Part shown: piece after piece, positions 36,201 to 44,133 of the stretch | Layout: each line of letters begins with the position of its first letter | Numbering within the stretch: the first letter of the stretch is position 1 | Source: Pectinatus haikarae | GTDB taxonomy: Bacteria > Bacillota > Negativicutes > Selenomonadales > Selenomonadaceae | Length of the DNA: 64,000 bases | Direction: 5' to 3' | NCBI RefSeq assembly: GCF_015732185.1 | Contig: NZ_WIQM01000008.1 | Span: 62,001-126,000 of the forward strand | Notes under the pieces: model-generated | The model's database searches: none | The model's input: only the letters and a program-made list of their open reading frames with translations | What the model was told of the DNA's origin: nothing | Position numbers and translations under genes: made by a program

Positions 36201-36424
36201 GTAAGAGAAGATAACGAATTTTCCAGAGGTTTTATTACGTCCTGCTCTATCTCTTCAGAGTCAGCACCCGGATAATTGACTGTCACCGTGACATAGGGAA
36301 TATTAATAGCAGGCAGCAGCTCCACGCCGATGCGATAAAAGCTGAACAGACCAAGCACCACAAAAAACAGAACGATCATTGAAATCCCTATAGGTTTTTT
36401 TATACAGTACCTGGTAATATTCAC
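33290..36424 (-). CDS. RND multidrug efflux transporter (AcrB/HAE1 type)
   Basis: This is the inner-membrane pump of a tripartite efflux system, 1044 residues, the usual AcrB length. The first segment ISMIVLFFVVLGLFSFYRI is followed by a periplasmic loop (TVTVNYPGADSEEIE), and the proton-relay Asp pair is in LVDDSIVVLENINRHL of segment 4. The second half repeats the pattern with a loop up to GQADNMKDTF and LLGILVMDGVVAKNG. Its ATG overlaps the stop of the adaptor gene (4-nt overlap). An RND pump implies an outer membrane; no TolC-type gene is in the window. Substrates are unknown. Confidence 0.93.
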   Translation of the reverse strand: MNITRYCIKKPIGISMIVLFFVVLGLFSFYRIGVELLPAINIPYVTVTVNYPGADSEEIEQDVIKPLENSLSSLTNLKHMTAVARPEKAQITLEFQFWTNIDAAAIDTSQYVNAVLNKLPNGIQTPTVLKRDVDALPILEISVLSDRPLGEVYTVANDTFVEQLQRAGGVSDVQLGGGRDKEIAVNVDKDKLAYFNLSLAQIVSRIEQENVMTPAGSVFDSQSETNVRLTAQFKSPEELAAIHVNNGKNTAIPLSSIADVQEQDKRVTRYARTNGQDAVSLSVYKNSDANLVDTTKAVMQQLDTLRRDYPNYQFVVITNSSTYVEDALHNTLEALIEGLFTTGLVLFLFLRGWRSTIAVLIAIPTSLITTFFMMYVAGFTFNMLSLMGMSLCVGILVDDSIVVLENINRHLKKGKNAEQAAEDGRNEIGTAAIAITLCDVVVFMPIAFMNGMTGQFFRQFGMTIVFATLCSLAISFTLTPMLAARFYKNGIGEPPQGKLWDFFNNLGNKIIIHYGKILNWSFFHPKKITVAVTVIFLLAISLYYPLGFIGGEYMPKTDEGSFRIMMQFPVGQNIDATNDKIREAENYLMQQPEVKNYLSSIGQPAGNYGAVSVQLTDKNTRENIWQITDRVRSYLKKQFPDAAVQVNVSENSMPGISGGTGTGNSAGNTAPIQIEISGNDLNNTVQASYKVQDALNNIDGIKDVRSSYTEGAPELRLVVDREKLRYFNTTANNIQNVFSGAIAGSLAGYLMNDPNNDHQDTDIYVRLKGSDGFKESDIRSIPVSTASGLIRLGDIANVKYDAGPVMLRRVDKREAINISANISDDRSLQDVLSQISAKLPAQSMGSGVSYRFTGQADNMKDTFTEMGQAIALSLLLVYILLAVLYESLSTPFIRMLSLPFGLIGAFFFLAVTKNTINLYSLLGILVMDGVVAKNGTLLLDYTLTLMQRGKNARDAVVEAAKTRIRPIFMTSITMVTGMLPTALAITPGSETRVSMAWVVIGGLLSSTFFTLVVIPLIFVYLSQAHFSISFLSAFWQKFAVSKKK

Positions 36425-37671
36425 TGCCCATCGCTCCCGTCACCCAAAGGATTTATTTTCATGCCATCCTTCAGACGGGACAAATTATCGACGGCTACAT
36501 TTTCTCCGTCTGAAAGCCCGCTGATGATCTCTTCATCCTCGTCTCCCGATGCTCCGACCGAAATTTCTTTTTGTGTTACCGTATTATCCGCATTAATGAT
36601 AAAAACATAATTTTTCCCATTCTTAGCTATTACTGCTGCCTTCGGCACCGTTATTACATTGCTGCGCAATATGCTTTTCAGCACGGCATGTGCAAACATC
36701 CCGCCTCTGAGCAGTCCGTCGGGATTTTCTACAGAAACTCTGAGCACATACGTCATTGTCGATGAATCAATTGTCGGACTTATATATATAATACTGCCGT
36801 CAAAACTGTTGCTCAGTGATTCGATATTCACAGACAAAGAATTCCCCAGTGAAAAAGCAGGCAGATCCTGCTCTGATACCTGATAATCCACATACATTAC
36901 ACTATTATCATATACGCTCAAAAGTTTCTGCCCGGCTGTCACCATATCTCCCGCTTCAACCTGGCGATAACCTATCGTTCCGTTTATCGATGAAGTCAAA
37001 TACATATCATTTTTTTGTTTCTGTGCCGCTGCCAAAGAACTTTTTGCCTTGGCGATATTTTCTTGTGCTGATGTGACAGATGACGCTGTTCCTCCATCCA
37101 TCTGATTTTCTATTGAATTTAAAGCGGCTCTGGCATCTTCCACCTGCTGCTGTGCCGTATCCATATCGTCCGCGGAAATCCCGCCTACATCATAAACATT
37201 TTTATTCCGCTGGTATGTTGCAAACGCTTTGTCATAATCAGCCTTTGCTTTATCATAATTTGCATTCAGCTGCACTTGTGTTGTTCTCGCATCAGCTACT
37301 GCCTGATTATACGCATGCTGGTCAACAGAAACAGTCAATGCCGCATCGTCGGCATCTTCCCTGATCAAAACCTGCCCCGATGACACCTGCTGTCCAAGTG
37401 CAGCGCTGACGTTTTCTATTTTTCCCGGATATTTTGCCGCAATATCTACCTGTGCTTTTGGCACAGTCTGCCCAACAAGCGAAATATTTTTAAGAAGATC
37501 TTTTTTTTCAGCACTTACGACATGCACTGCTGTAACCAATTTTTTCTCATTTTGTACCTGCTTTTGATAAAATAAATGATATATTCCCACAAAGGATATT
37601 CCCGCAGCCATAATAATACCGATAATGATAATCCGTCTTCTCTTTGTTTTTGCCAGACTAGTCAATTGCAT
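36421..37671 (-). CDS. RND efflux periplasmic adaptor
   Basis: This is a membrane-fusion protein linking the RND pump to an outer-membrane channel. One N-terminal membrane helix (IIIIGIIMAAGISFVGIYH) is followed by a biotinyl-lipoyl half motif (GQTVPKAQVDIAAKYPGKI, LGQQVSSGQVLI). A long coiled-coil hairpin follows (about residues 120-210, with a possible ADDMDTAQQQVEDARAAL tip), then the second lipoyl half and a beta-barrel. I chose ATG at 37671 with CGGAGAAA upstream; the frame is open to 37746. It is translationally coupled to the pump gene. Confidence 0.9.
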   Translation of the reverse strand: MQLTSLAKTKRRRIIIIGIIMAAGISFVGIYHLFYQKQVQNEKKLVTAVHVVSAEKKDLLKNISLVGQTVPKAQVDIAAKYPGKIENVSAALGQQVSSGQVLIREDADDAALTVSVDQHAYNQAVADARTTQVQLNANYDKAKADYDKAFATYQRNKNVYDVGGISADDMDTAQQQVEDARAALNSIENQMDGGTASSVTSAQENIAKAKSSLAAAQKQKNDMYLTSSINGTIGYRQVEAGDMVTAGQKLLSVYDNSVMYVDYQVSEQDLPAFSLGNSLSVNIESLSNSFDGSIIYISPTIDSSTMTYVLRVSVENPDGLLRGGMFAHAVLKSILRSNVITVPKAAVIAKNGKNYVFIINADNTVTQKEISVGASGDEDEEIISGLSDGENVAVDNLSRLKDGMKINPLGDGSDGQ

Positions 37672-38037
37672 AACATTTCTCCGCTCTTCGCTTTTTTTAT
37701 CAAAACAAAATACATTGCAATATATGATATCTGCCTTATCGTTCATACAGACACTGATCTATATGTTTCTGTCCCGAAGCATTAACTGCCATTATATAGC
37801 ATCACTGCCTTTATTTTGTATATTATATTACCACTGCATAAGCTATTTGTTGCAAATCTATGTCATAAAAATAAATTTTTTCTAAATTTTTTTATCAAGA
37901 ATATAAACTTTAGTATCTATTTTATATTTAATAATATTAAAATTACTACTTTACTTTTATTATGTATGATAGTATTATAATATCACAAACAAAAAGTTAT
38001 TAAATAATAAAATAATATATACGAGAGGATGTTTATA
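37672..38037. other. Divergent non-coding region
   Basis: This AT-rich gap lies between the adaptor gene (minus) and a small exported protein gene (plus). A TATAAT at 37976-37981 may serve the plus gene, but no clear -35 is present. I see nothing else in it. Confidence 0.5.
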
Positions 38038-38349
38038 ATGAAAAAGAATTTATTTATGTTGGCAGCAGTATTATTTGGGGTTTCTCTTGCAGGGGCGGCA
38101 CAGGCAAGTCCCGCAAATTCAAATTTTGTGATTACGAATATGAGCAGCAGTGAAAAGGGCATCTATCGCGAAGCCGACACCAATCCCACTTCCTACAGCA
38201 AAAAAGAAATCAATGGGCACATCTATGAAAGCTGGGTTGACAATAATACCGCCTATACTAAAGTTGACGGAAACCTCACCAAAGAGTATAAAATAGATAA
38301 CGATTTGCAAAGACCGCCTATCAACAATATGAGCAGCAATAAAAGATAA
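38038..38349 (+). CDS. Small exported protein of unknown function
   Basis: The 103-residue product starts MKKNLFMLAAVLFGVSLAGA with a signal peptide, likely cut after AQA. The mature ~80 residues are polar, with Tyr, Asn and Lys but no Cys (NGHIYESWVDNNTAYTKVDG). I do not recognise a family. The ATG at 38038 follows GAGAGGATG; a strong terminator follows the stop, so it is a single-gene unit. It is probably a periplasmic or secreted protein. Confidence 0.65.
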   Translation: MKKNLFMLAAVLFGVSLAGAAQASPANSNFVITNMSSSEKGIYREADTNPTSYSKKEINGHIYESWVDNNTAYTKVDGNLTKEYKIDNDLQRPPINNMSSNKR

Positions 38350-38361
38350 TAAATCCAAACA

Positions 38362-38401
38362 AAAAGGTGCTCCTGCTTTATTGCAGGCAGCACCTTTTTT
38401 A
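38362..38401 (+). terminator. Terminator after the small exported protein gene
   Basis: A stem of ~13 bp (AAAAGGTGCTCCTGC with GCAGGCAGCACCTTTT, one mismatched position) is followed by T. Confidence 0.8.
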
Positions 38402-38404
38402 GTA

Positions 38405-38521
38405 TTATGAAACAAACATATATTTATTCTTATCGAACTTTTTAGCTGTATACATTGCCTTATCCGCCAAGTTTATCAATTTGCTCACTTGTATACCATC
38501 ACCAGTATATATAGATAGAAT
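38405..38521 (-). pseudogene. GGDEF (diguanylate cyclase) C-terminal relic
   Basis: The minus strand reads VSKLINLADKAMYTAKKFDK, then NKYMFVS and a stop, the usual C-terminus of GGDEF domains (LLxxADxAMYxAKxxGKN). Upstream, ILSIYTGDG fits the same domain, but stops interrupt the frame beyond about 38521 and the GGDEF motif itself is absent. Confidence 0.6.
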
Positions 38522-38596
38522 CCATTATTAACGGACAAAAATCTCTTTGTTAAAATGAATACACCTATTTTTTAATTTGCACCGATAAAACTATCT

Positions 38597-39613
38597 TCAA
38601 CGGTCATTATACATTTTATTGTAATAATTTCTATACGAACCATTCATTATATCTTCCCACCACTTTTTATGCCGCATATACCAATCTATCGTTTTCTTTA
38701 TCCCTTCGTCGAATAAAGTATGCGGCTGCCAGTCCAAATCTTTTCTTATTTTCGATGGATCAATAGCATACCTTCTGTCATGCCCCGGTCTGTCTGTGAC
38801 AAATTCAATAAGTTCCCGTGACTTGCCCAATTCTTTCAATATAGTTTCCACCACCTGCAGGTTTGTTCTCTCATTATGTCCGCCGATGTTATAAACTTCT
38901 CCCACTTTTCCTTTTCTGACAATAAGATCAATCGCTTCACAATGATCCTTTACATAGAGCCAATCACGCACATTTTCACCTTTCCCGTAGACAGGCAGAG
39001 GTTTATTATTAAATGCGTTTGCTATCATCAACGGAATTAGTTTTTCCGGGAAATGATAAGGTCCATAATTATTAGAACAGCGGGAAATGGTCACCGGCAT
39101 TCCGTATGTACGGCAGTAAGCTTGTACCAAAAGATCAGCCGATGCCTTCGAAGCTGAATATGGACTTGATGCATGAAGAGGAGTGGTTTCGGTAAAGAAC
39201 ATATCAGCAGCTTCAAGCGGTAGATCACCATAAACTTCATCCGTAGAAACCTGATGATAGCGCTTTATACCATATTTTCGGCACGCATCCAGCAAAACGC
39301 CTGTCCCCATTATATTGGTGCGCAGAAAGATTTCTGGTGAATCTATCGATCTATCGACATGGCTTTCTGCTGCAAAATTGACAACCACATCCGGTTTTTC
39401 TGCCTCAAAGAGTTCATAAATAAATTTTCTATCTGCTATATCGCCTTTTATAAACTTAAACTTTTCATTTTGCAGTGCTCTTTCCAGTGTTGACAGATTG
39501 CCTGCGTAGGTCAGCAAGTCAAGGCATATTACTTCATCATTATATTTGTCAAGCTGATAATAAACAAAATTGCTGCCTATAAAACCGGCACCACCGGTAA
39601 CTAATATTTTCAT
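38597..39613 (-). CDS. rfbB: dTDP-glucose 4,6-dehydratase
   Basis: RfbB (RmlB) dehydrates dTDP-glucose to the 4-keto-6-deoxy sugar, for dTDP-rhamnose and related surface sugars. It has the NAD site ILVTGGAGFIGSNFVYYQLD, AAESHVDRSI, the catalytic STDEVYGDL and YSASKASADLL, and NNYGPYHFPEKLIPL. Length 338 is normal. It stands apart from rfbC (57985-58554); rfbA and rfbD are not in the window. Confidence 0.95.
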   Translation of the reverse strand: MKILVTGGAGFIGSNFVYYQLDKYNDEVICLDLLTYAGNLSTLERALQNEKFKFIKGDIADRKFIYELFEAEKPDVVVNFAAESHVDRSIDSPEIFLRTNIMGTGVLLDACRKYGIKRYHQVSTDEVYGDLPLEAADMFFTETTPLHASSPYSASKASADLLVQAYCRTYGMPVTISRCSNNYGPYHFPEKLIPLMIANAFNNKPLPVYGKGENVRDWLYVKDHCEAIDLIVRKGKVGEVYNIGGHNERTNLQVVETILKELGKSRELIEFVTDRPGHDRRYAIDPSKIRKDLDWQPHTLFDEGIKKTIDWYMRHKKWWEDIMNGSYRNYYNKMYNDR

Positions 39614-39831
39614 GAATAATGCTCCTTACAAAATTATTGCCTATCGCAATCAATATACTTCTATATTTTACCATAACGAGTATTTTTAATCAGCAAGATA
39701 TTTTTCTTCTCAGAGATCGCAATTCCCTATTTTAAACAATCATTGATACTTTTCTGTCACAAAACAATAAAAGGTTTTAATATTTTTTGTCGAATATATT
39801 ATGAAAATATATTTATAAGGGAGCCAATATT

Positions 39832-40692
39832 GTGGCAGTAAAAATTATGATAGTAGATGATTCTCCATTTTCCCGTACACTGCTTGCAGATATTTTCAGT
39901 GAAGGAAATTATGAAGTCATCGCTGAAGCTGATTCTCTCGACACTGCTGTAGAAATGTACAATAGAAAAAAGCCCGACATTGTCACCATGGATATAGCGA
40001 TGCCCGGACATGACGGCTTTGAAGTGAGCCGCGCCCTATTACACAACGATCCCAATGTTAAAATAATATTGTCCAGTTCTATGAAGGATTATGAAACAGA
40101 AATGCAGGCCAAACGTATCGGCATAGCCGGTTATGTACAAAAACCATTCGAGGCTGCTGAGCTGTTTTCAGTTATAGACAAGGTCCTTTCCCCCGATAAT
40201 CTTTTTGAAGAATTGTTGCGTACAGGTTTGGAAGCATTCAAAGAGGCACTTTCCCAGAATATAACAAGAATGGCAAAAAGTCCGCTTTCCTTCGCCGAAA
40301 ATTCCTCCATAAGTGAACCATATATTTCCAAAGGGATCACTTCTATAATAGGCATAACCGGACAATATACCGGTACAATGATCATGGACCTTTCCACTGA
40401 AACTTCAAATAATCTTACAAAAGCAATTCTGCACCGCGCTCCAAAAAATTCCGAAGAAATGCTGGCTGTGGTTTCTGAGCTTGCCAATATAATCGGCGGG
40501 AGAGCCTGTTCGATGCTCAATAAAAAAGAAAAAGCTCTTGGGCTGCGCGTTTCTCCGCCCAGTATGTTCCATGGTGAACTCGCCGAGCTGGTCAGCCCCA
40601 GTTTAAAAATAGAGCAATCACTGTCTAAAACGGATTATGGCGATATATTTCTGGGTGTTGGCTTTAAAAAAGGAGCGACACTATGGATGTAA
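39832..40692 (+). CDS. Response regulator receiver fused to a CheC/CheX-like domain
   Basis: Residues 1-120 form a receiver domain with KIMIVDDSPFSR, the phosphorylatable Asp54 in VTMDIAMPGHDG, Ser in ILSSSM and the Lys in YVQKPFEAAEL. After a linker, residues ~130-286 form a CheX/CheC-type domain with ELANIIGGRACSML, as in CheY-phosphate phosphatases. The start is GTG at 39832 after AAGGGAG. The next gene, a lone CheX-like protein, overlaps it by 10 nt. The pair may tune signalling in chemotaxis, or in another output, since no che or fli genes are nearby. Confidence 0.85.
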   Translation: MAVKIMIVDDSPFSRTLLADIFSEGNYEVIAEADSLDTAVEMYNRKKPDIVTMDIAMPGHDGFEVSRALLHNDPNVKIILSSSMKDYETEMQAKRIGIAGYVQKPFEAAELFSVIDKVLSPDNLFEELLRTGLEAFKEALSQNITRMAKSPLSFAENSSISEPYISKGITSIIGITGQYTGTMIMDLSTETSNNLTKAILHRAPKNSEEMLAVVSELANIIGGRACSMLNKKEKALGLRVSPPSMFHGELAELVSPSLKIEQSLSKTDYGDIFLGVGFKKGATLWM

Positions 40693-41147
40693 ATATCATC
40701 AATCCAGTCCTGACAGCTTTCAAAGAAATTTTACCGCAAATTGGCATTCAAAACGTAGAAAAAACCAGTCTTTCATTGACCGGTCCTTTATTTTCTTATA
40801 AGGGCATTTTACTCAATATAGCAGTAGTCGGTTCGATAAAGGGTGCAATTTTAATAACAATGGACAAAGAAAGTGCAAAAAAAGTCGCAGCAAAAATGAT
40901 GATGGGCATGGAAGTCACTGAATTTAATGATCTTGCTTTAAGTGCACTATCGGAAATGGGCAATATGGTCTGCGCCAACGCATGTACTCAGTTCAGCAAA
41001 ATAGATGTTGAAGGTCTTGATATATCTCCGCCGACTCTTTTAATGAGTGATACTGAATGCCAGGTCACCCTGCCTGTTCCGAAAACTATAAGCATCGATC
41101 TTCTGTGTGATAATATTCCTATAAAGCTTCATGTCGGATTAATGTAA
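40683..41147 (+). CDS. CheX-like phosphatase domain protein
   Basis: This is a single-domain protein of 154 residues with LLNIAVVGSIKGAILITMDK, KVAAKMMMGMEV and ALSEMGNMVCANACTQFS, the ExxN-type active-site helix of CheX/CheC/FliY. In place of the CheX Gly after Asn it has Met-Val. It overlaps the receiver-CheX gene by 10 nt and is followed by a very long perfect hairpin. It may dephosphorylate the receiver domain of its neighbour. That partnership is inferred only from the overlap. Confidence 0.8.
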   Translation: MDVNIINPVLTAFKEILPQIGIQNVEKTSLSLTGPLFSYKGILLNIAVVGSIKGAILITMDKESAKKVAAKMMMGMEVTEFNDLALSALSEMGNMVCANACTQFSKIDVEGLDISPPTLLMSDTECQVTLPVPKTISIDLLCDNIPIKLHVGLM

Positions 41148-41244
41148 AAAACGACCGCTTTGACAGATAAATTTCCTTGGCAAAACTAATAATGTACTTA
41201 AAAAACCTATTTAGGTCTATGCCAGTATATGGAAATACTGTAAT

Positions 41245-41311
41245 AAAATTGTTAATAAAAATGCTGTAATGAGCTAAAATAGCTCATTACAGCATTTTTA
41301 TTAACAATTTT
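41245..41311 (+). terminator. 67-nt perfect hairpin (32-bp arms, 3-nt loop)
   Basis: Arms 41245-41276 and 41280-41311 are exact reverse complements around a loop of three A. The right arm has a TTTTT run inside and TTTT at its end. It lies 97 nt after the cheX-like gene. It is longer than a usual terminator. Confidence 0.75.
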
Positions 41312-41423
41312 ACGAATAATATAGTGTTTTTTACAAAATTAATTATAAAAAAAGGAAAACCATATATATTTAACTAAAATATACACTGTACATTATTTAT
41401 TTTTAACAAAGGAGTGTTTTTAC
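41310..41423 (+). repeat. Upstream direct repeat, copy 1, with TGTACA motif
   Basis: The ~114 nt before the first paralogue is repeated with high identity before the second (42726-42842). It contains TTACGAATAATAT, AATTATAAAAAAA, TATACACTGTACATTA and the ribosome-binding site AAAGGAGTG. TGTACA is at 41387-41392, 31 nt before the ATG. Confidence 0.75.
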
Positions 41424-42668
41424 ATGTCGATGATCAATCGAAGTCAAGGAAGTATATTTGGTTTTACCGGAAAAGCTTTAAGTTCACCTAACAGCATATT
41501 TAAAGCAAAGTCTCCTCTTACACAAAATCAGCGGCAGGCCGATTATAACGTTGATGTTGATATCAAGGGAGATTCTCTAAAGGATAAGTTATTCAGAAAA
41601 CGTATACAGTTATTAGAAGAAAAGTCTAAAAGCCCATATGTTTTAAAAGAGACCGGCGGCATGAAAGATTTGCTGTCCAGCCCAGATACCGGTACACCAT
41701 TACTCAAAAATAGAAGTGATGATGTTTCAGCATTAATAGACCTGATAGAAAAAAATAAAGACGCAATTGATAAGGCAGACACTGATAGTAAACAGCCTGC
41801 AAATACTGCCGCTGATGGGCAGAAAAATATACAGGACGCAATCGCCGATCCATCAAAAATAGGAAATAATGACTCACCGGGAGCGCAGCTTAGTAAAACA
41901 ACAGCTGCGTCCGGCGATAACTCAACACCCAAAACCCCTGATACTATGCCTACATTAGGCGATATTATACGCAGTATAACAGGTAATTCAACGCCCAGCC
42001 TAACCCCTGATATTACTGCTGATATTATTTTCCGATTAAAGAGTAAAAATAGCGCTGAAAAAGATATTATTGAAGTTATAAATAATACTTTTAGCGAACT
42101 TGCTCGAAGATTGCCAGAGTATAAAAATCTTGAACAAAAGGGTGCTTTTGGTCTGGGGACAGCCGCTTCACATTTAGGTATGGGATTACGCATCATTGCC
42201 AGAGATATAAATTCCTATAACAAAAATTATAATGATCCCTCTTTTTTTGATACAGTAATAGACAGTTTACAGGCAGCAAAAAAATCTTTATTTACTGATC
42301 CGGAAGTTAAAAACGATTCAGAGAAAATGTCAGTAGTTGGCACTACCAGCTTAATTGACTACATCACCGATATGTTCAAAAAGGGGAAAACCGGTGAAGT
42401 GCTCAGTGAAGGTAGTTATTGGGATGATTCTAATACTATATTAAGTAATGAGTTTGGCGGCGATAACGGTGGTTCATTGGCAACCGTCGATGATAAAGCA
42501 TTATCCTGGAAATATGAAGAATATAAAAAAAGGCTTACAGCGGAATTAGACAATAAATCCCACTCAAATAACTACGATATATTGATCAGCTATTTGCAAA
42601 ACGCAAAGAGTGATGATGATTTCAATAAATGTTTAAACCATCTGACAGGAATGGTATATCAGCAGTAA
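41424..42668 (+). CDS. Unknown protein, tandem paralogue 1
   Basis: I do not recognise this family. The 414-residue protein has no signal peptide or membrane segment. The first ~60 residues (MSMINRSQGSIFGFTGKALS, then SPLTQNQRQADYNVDVDI and DKLFRKRIQLLEE) are almost the same as in the next gene. The middle (about 65-200) is low-complexity, rich in Ser, Thr, Asp, Asn and Pro. The C-terminal ~210 residues are again shared, with SVVGTTSLIDYITDMFKKGK, YWDDSNTILSNEFGGDNGG and ALSWKYEEYKKR. It is likely a cytoplasmic or non-classically secreted protein. It lies in a cluster with an amidase, a holin-like protein and a sigma factor. Confidence 0.7.
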   Translation: MSMINRSQGSIFGFTGKALSSPNSIFKAKSPLTQNQRQADYNVDVDIKGDSLKDKLFRKRIQLLEEKSKSPYVLKETGGMKDLLSSPDTGTPLLKNRSDDVSALIDLIEKNKDAIDKADTDSKQPANTAADGQKNIQDAIADPSKIGNNDSPGAQLSKTTAASGDNSTPKTPDTMPTLGDIIRSITGNSTPSLTPDITADIIFRLKSKNSAEKDIIEVINNTFSELARRLPEYKNLEQKGAFGLGTAASHLGMGLRIIARDINSYNKNYNDPSFFDTVIDSLQAAKKSLFTDPEVKNDSEKMSVVGTTSLIDYITDMFKKGKTGEVLSEGSYWDDSNTILSNEFGGDNGGSLATVDDKALSWKYEEYKKRLTAELDNKSHSNNYDILISYLQNAKSDDDFNKCLNHLTGMVYQQ

Positions 42669-42725
42669 GTCATTATATATTAATAGGGACAATGATTATT
42701 ATAAATAATTTTAAAACAAAAATAT

Positions 42726-42842
42726 TTACGAATAATATATCAATTTTTTTAATTAAATTAATTATAAAAAAAGAAAAACAATATATGTTTAACTAAAATA
42801 TACACTGTACATTATTTATTTTTAGCAAAGGAGTGTTTTTAC
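42726..42842 (+). repeat. Upstream direct repeat, copy 2, with TGTACA motif
   Basis: This is the second copy of the region described at 41310-41423. From TTTAACTAAAATATACAC onward to the start codon the two copies differ at only one base (TTTTTAACAAAGG against TTTTTAGCAAAGG). TGTACA is at 42806-42811, again 31 nt before the ATG. Confidence 0.75.
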
Positions 42843-44072
42843 ATGTCGATGATCAATCGAAGTCAAGGAAGTATATTTGGTTTTACCGGAAAAGCTTTAA
42901 GTTCACCTAACAGCATATTTAAAGCAAAGTCTCCGCTTACACAAAATCAGCGGCAGGCCGATTATAACGTTGATGTTGATATCAAGAGAGATTCTGTAAA
43001 GGATAAGTTATTCAGAAAACGTATACAGCTCTTAGAAGAAAGCACTAAACAATCTAATACTGTAAAAACTAATAGCCCTGATACATTATCATCTGAATCA
43101 AATTCTGATACACCATTAATTAATAAAGATGATATTTCTGCATTAATGGATATACTGAAAAAAATCGGCAATACAGATAAAACTTCTGGTTCGCAGTATA
43201 ATTATGATGATGATAATTTACAGGCATTAAGTGATTATATGAATTCCACGGATAAACCCATTATAGATGTTACGGCTAAAGGACAGAAACCGACAGAAGA
43301 AGCTATTGCATACTTAACGACACTGGGAGGAAAAAATGTGATACTGCGTTATGATAAATCAACACTTTCTGCTAATGAATCCAATTTAGAATTTACTGCC
43401 AATGGTATTGATGCTAAGGCGTTAATAGAGTTAGGCGGAAAAGGACCAGCAGAAAACGATATGATTAATTGTGTTAATAACGCTTTTAACGAACTGGGAC
43501 GCCGACTGCCAGAATTTAAGGCAATGGAATTAAATAACCAGTTAGGGATGGGAACAGCGACTGCAGATTTAAATATACATTTAAGCAGTATTGCGGTAGC
43601 TATAAATGGGTATAATAAATGTTATAAGGATACATCTGTTTTTGATACAATAATAGATGCATTACAATCGGCAAAACAATCTTTATTTACAGCTCCGACT
43701 GTTGAAAATGATTCTAAAAAAATGTCGGTAGTAGGAACAACTAAATTAATTGATTATATTACTGATATGTTTAAAAAAGGAAAAGAGGGTGAAGTGCTTA
43801 ATGAAGTCAACTACTGGGACGATTCTAATAATATATTAACTAGTGAATTTGGCGGCGATAACGGTGGTTCATTGGCAACCGTCGATGATAAAGCATTATC
43901 CTGGAAATATGAAGAATATAAAAAAAGATTTATGGCTGAGTTAGGCGATCAAACACCGGCTGAAAAAAACAATGCTCTGCTAAGCAGTTTCCAAGATGTT
44001 AATGGGAACATTGATTATACTAAATGGTTTAAAAGTCTAATGGTGCCGTTTGAAGATGCTTATCATAAATAA
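42843..44072 (+). CDS. Unknown protein, tandem paralogue 2
   Basis: This 409-residue paralogue of the preceding gene begins with the same MSMINRSQGSIFGFTGKALS and ends with the same domain (SVVGTTKLIDYITDMFKKGK, EFGGDNGGSLATVDDKALSW). A stretch of ~78 nt near the 3' end (around 43850-43928) is identical to paralogue 1 at the DNA level, and the first ~200 nt differ at only a few bases, while the middle is very different in length and sequence. This mosaic pattern suggests gene conversion of the ends or selection for variation in the middle. Function unknown. Confidence 0.7.
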   Translation: MSMINRSQGSIFGFTGKALSSPNSIFKAKSPLTQNQRQADYNVDVDIKRDSVKDKLFRKRIQLLEESTKQSNTVKTNSPDTLSSESNSDTPLINKDDISALMDILKKIGNTDKTSGSQYNYDDDNLQALSDYMNSTDKPIIDVTAKGQKPTEEAIAYLTTLGGKNVILRYDKSTLSANESNLEFTANGIDAKALIELGGKGPAENDMINCVNNAFNELGRRLPEFKAMELNNQLGMGTATADLNIHLSSIAVAINGYNKCYKDTSVFDTIIDALQSAKQSLFTAPTVENDSKKMSVVGTTKLIDYITDMFKKGKEGEVLNEVNYWDDSNNILTSEFGGDNGGSLATVDDKALSWKYEEYKKRFMAELGDQTPAEKNNALLSSFQDVNGNIDYTKWFKSLMVPFEDAYHK

Positions 44073-44078
44073 ACTATA

Positions 44079-44117
44079 CAAGGAACCAGCTATATTATTT
44101 ATAGTCGGTTCCTTATA
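44079..44117. terminator. Two-way hairpin between convergent genes
   Basis: A stem AAGGAACC(A)GCTATA pairs with TATAGTCGGTTCCTT with two mismatched positions. It sits between paralogue 2 (plus) and the PPC-like gene (minus). Confidence 0.5.
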
Positions 44118-44133
44118 CGAATTAATGGCTATA

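Noticed and set aside
33290-37671. Heavy-metal (CusA-type) RND system
   Set aside because: The pump has the HAE1/AcrB length and segment 4 DD motif, and the adaptor lacks metal-binding His/Met clusters, so drug-type efflux is more likely.
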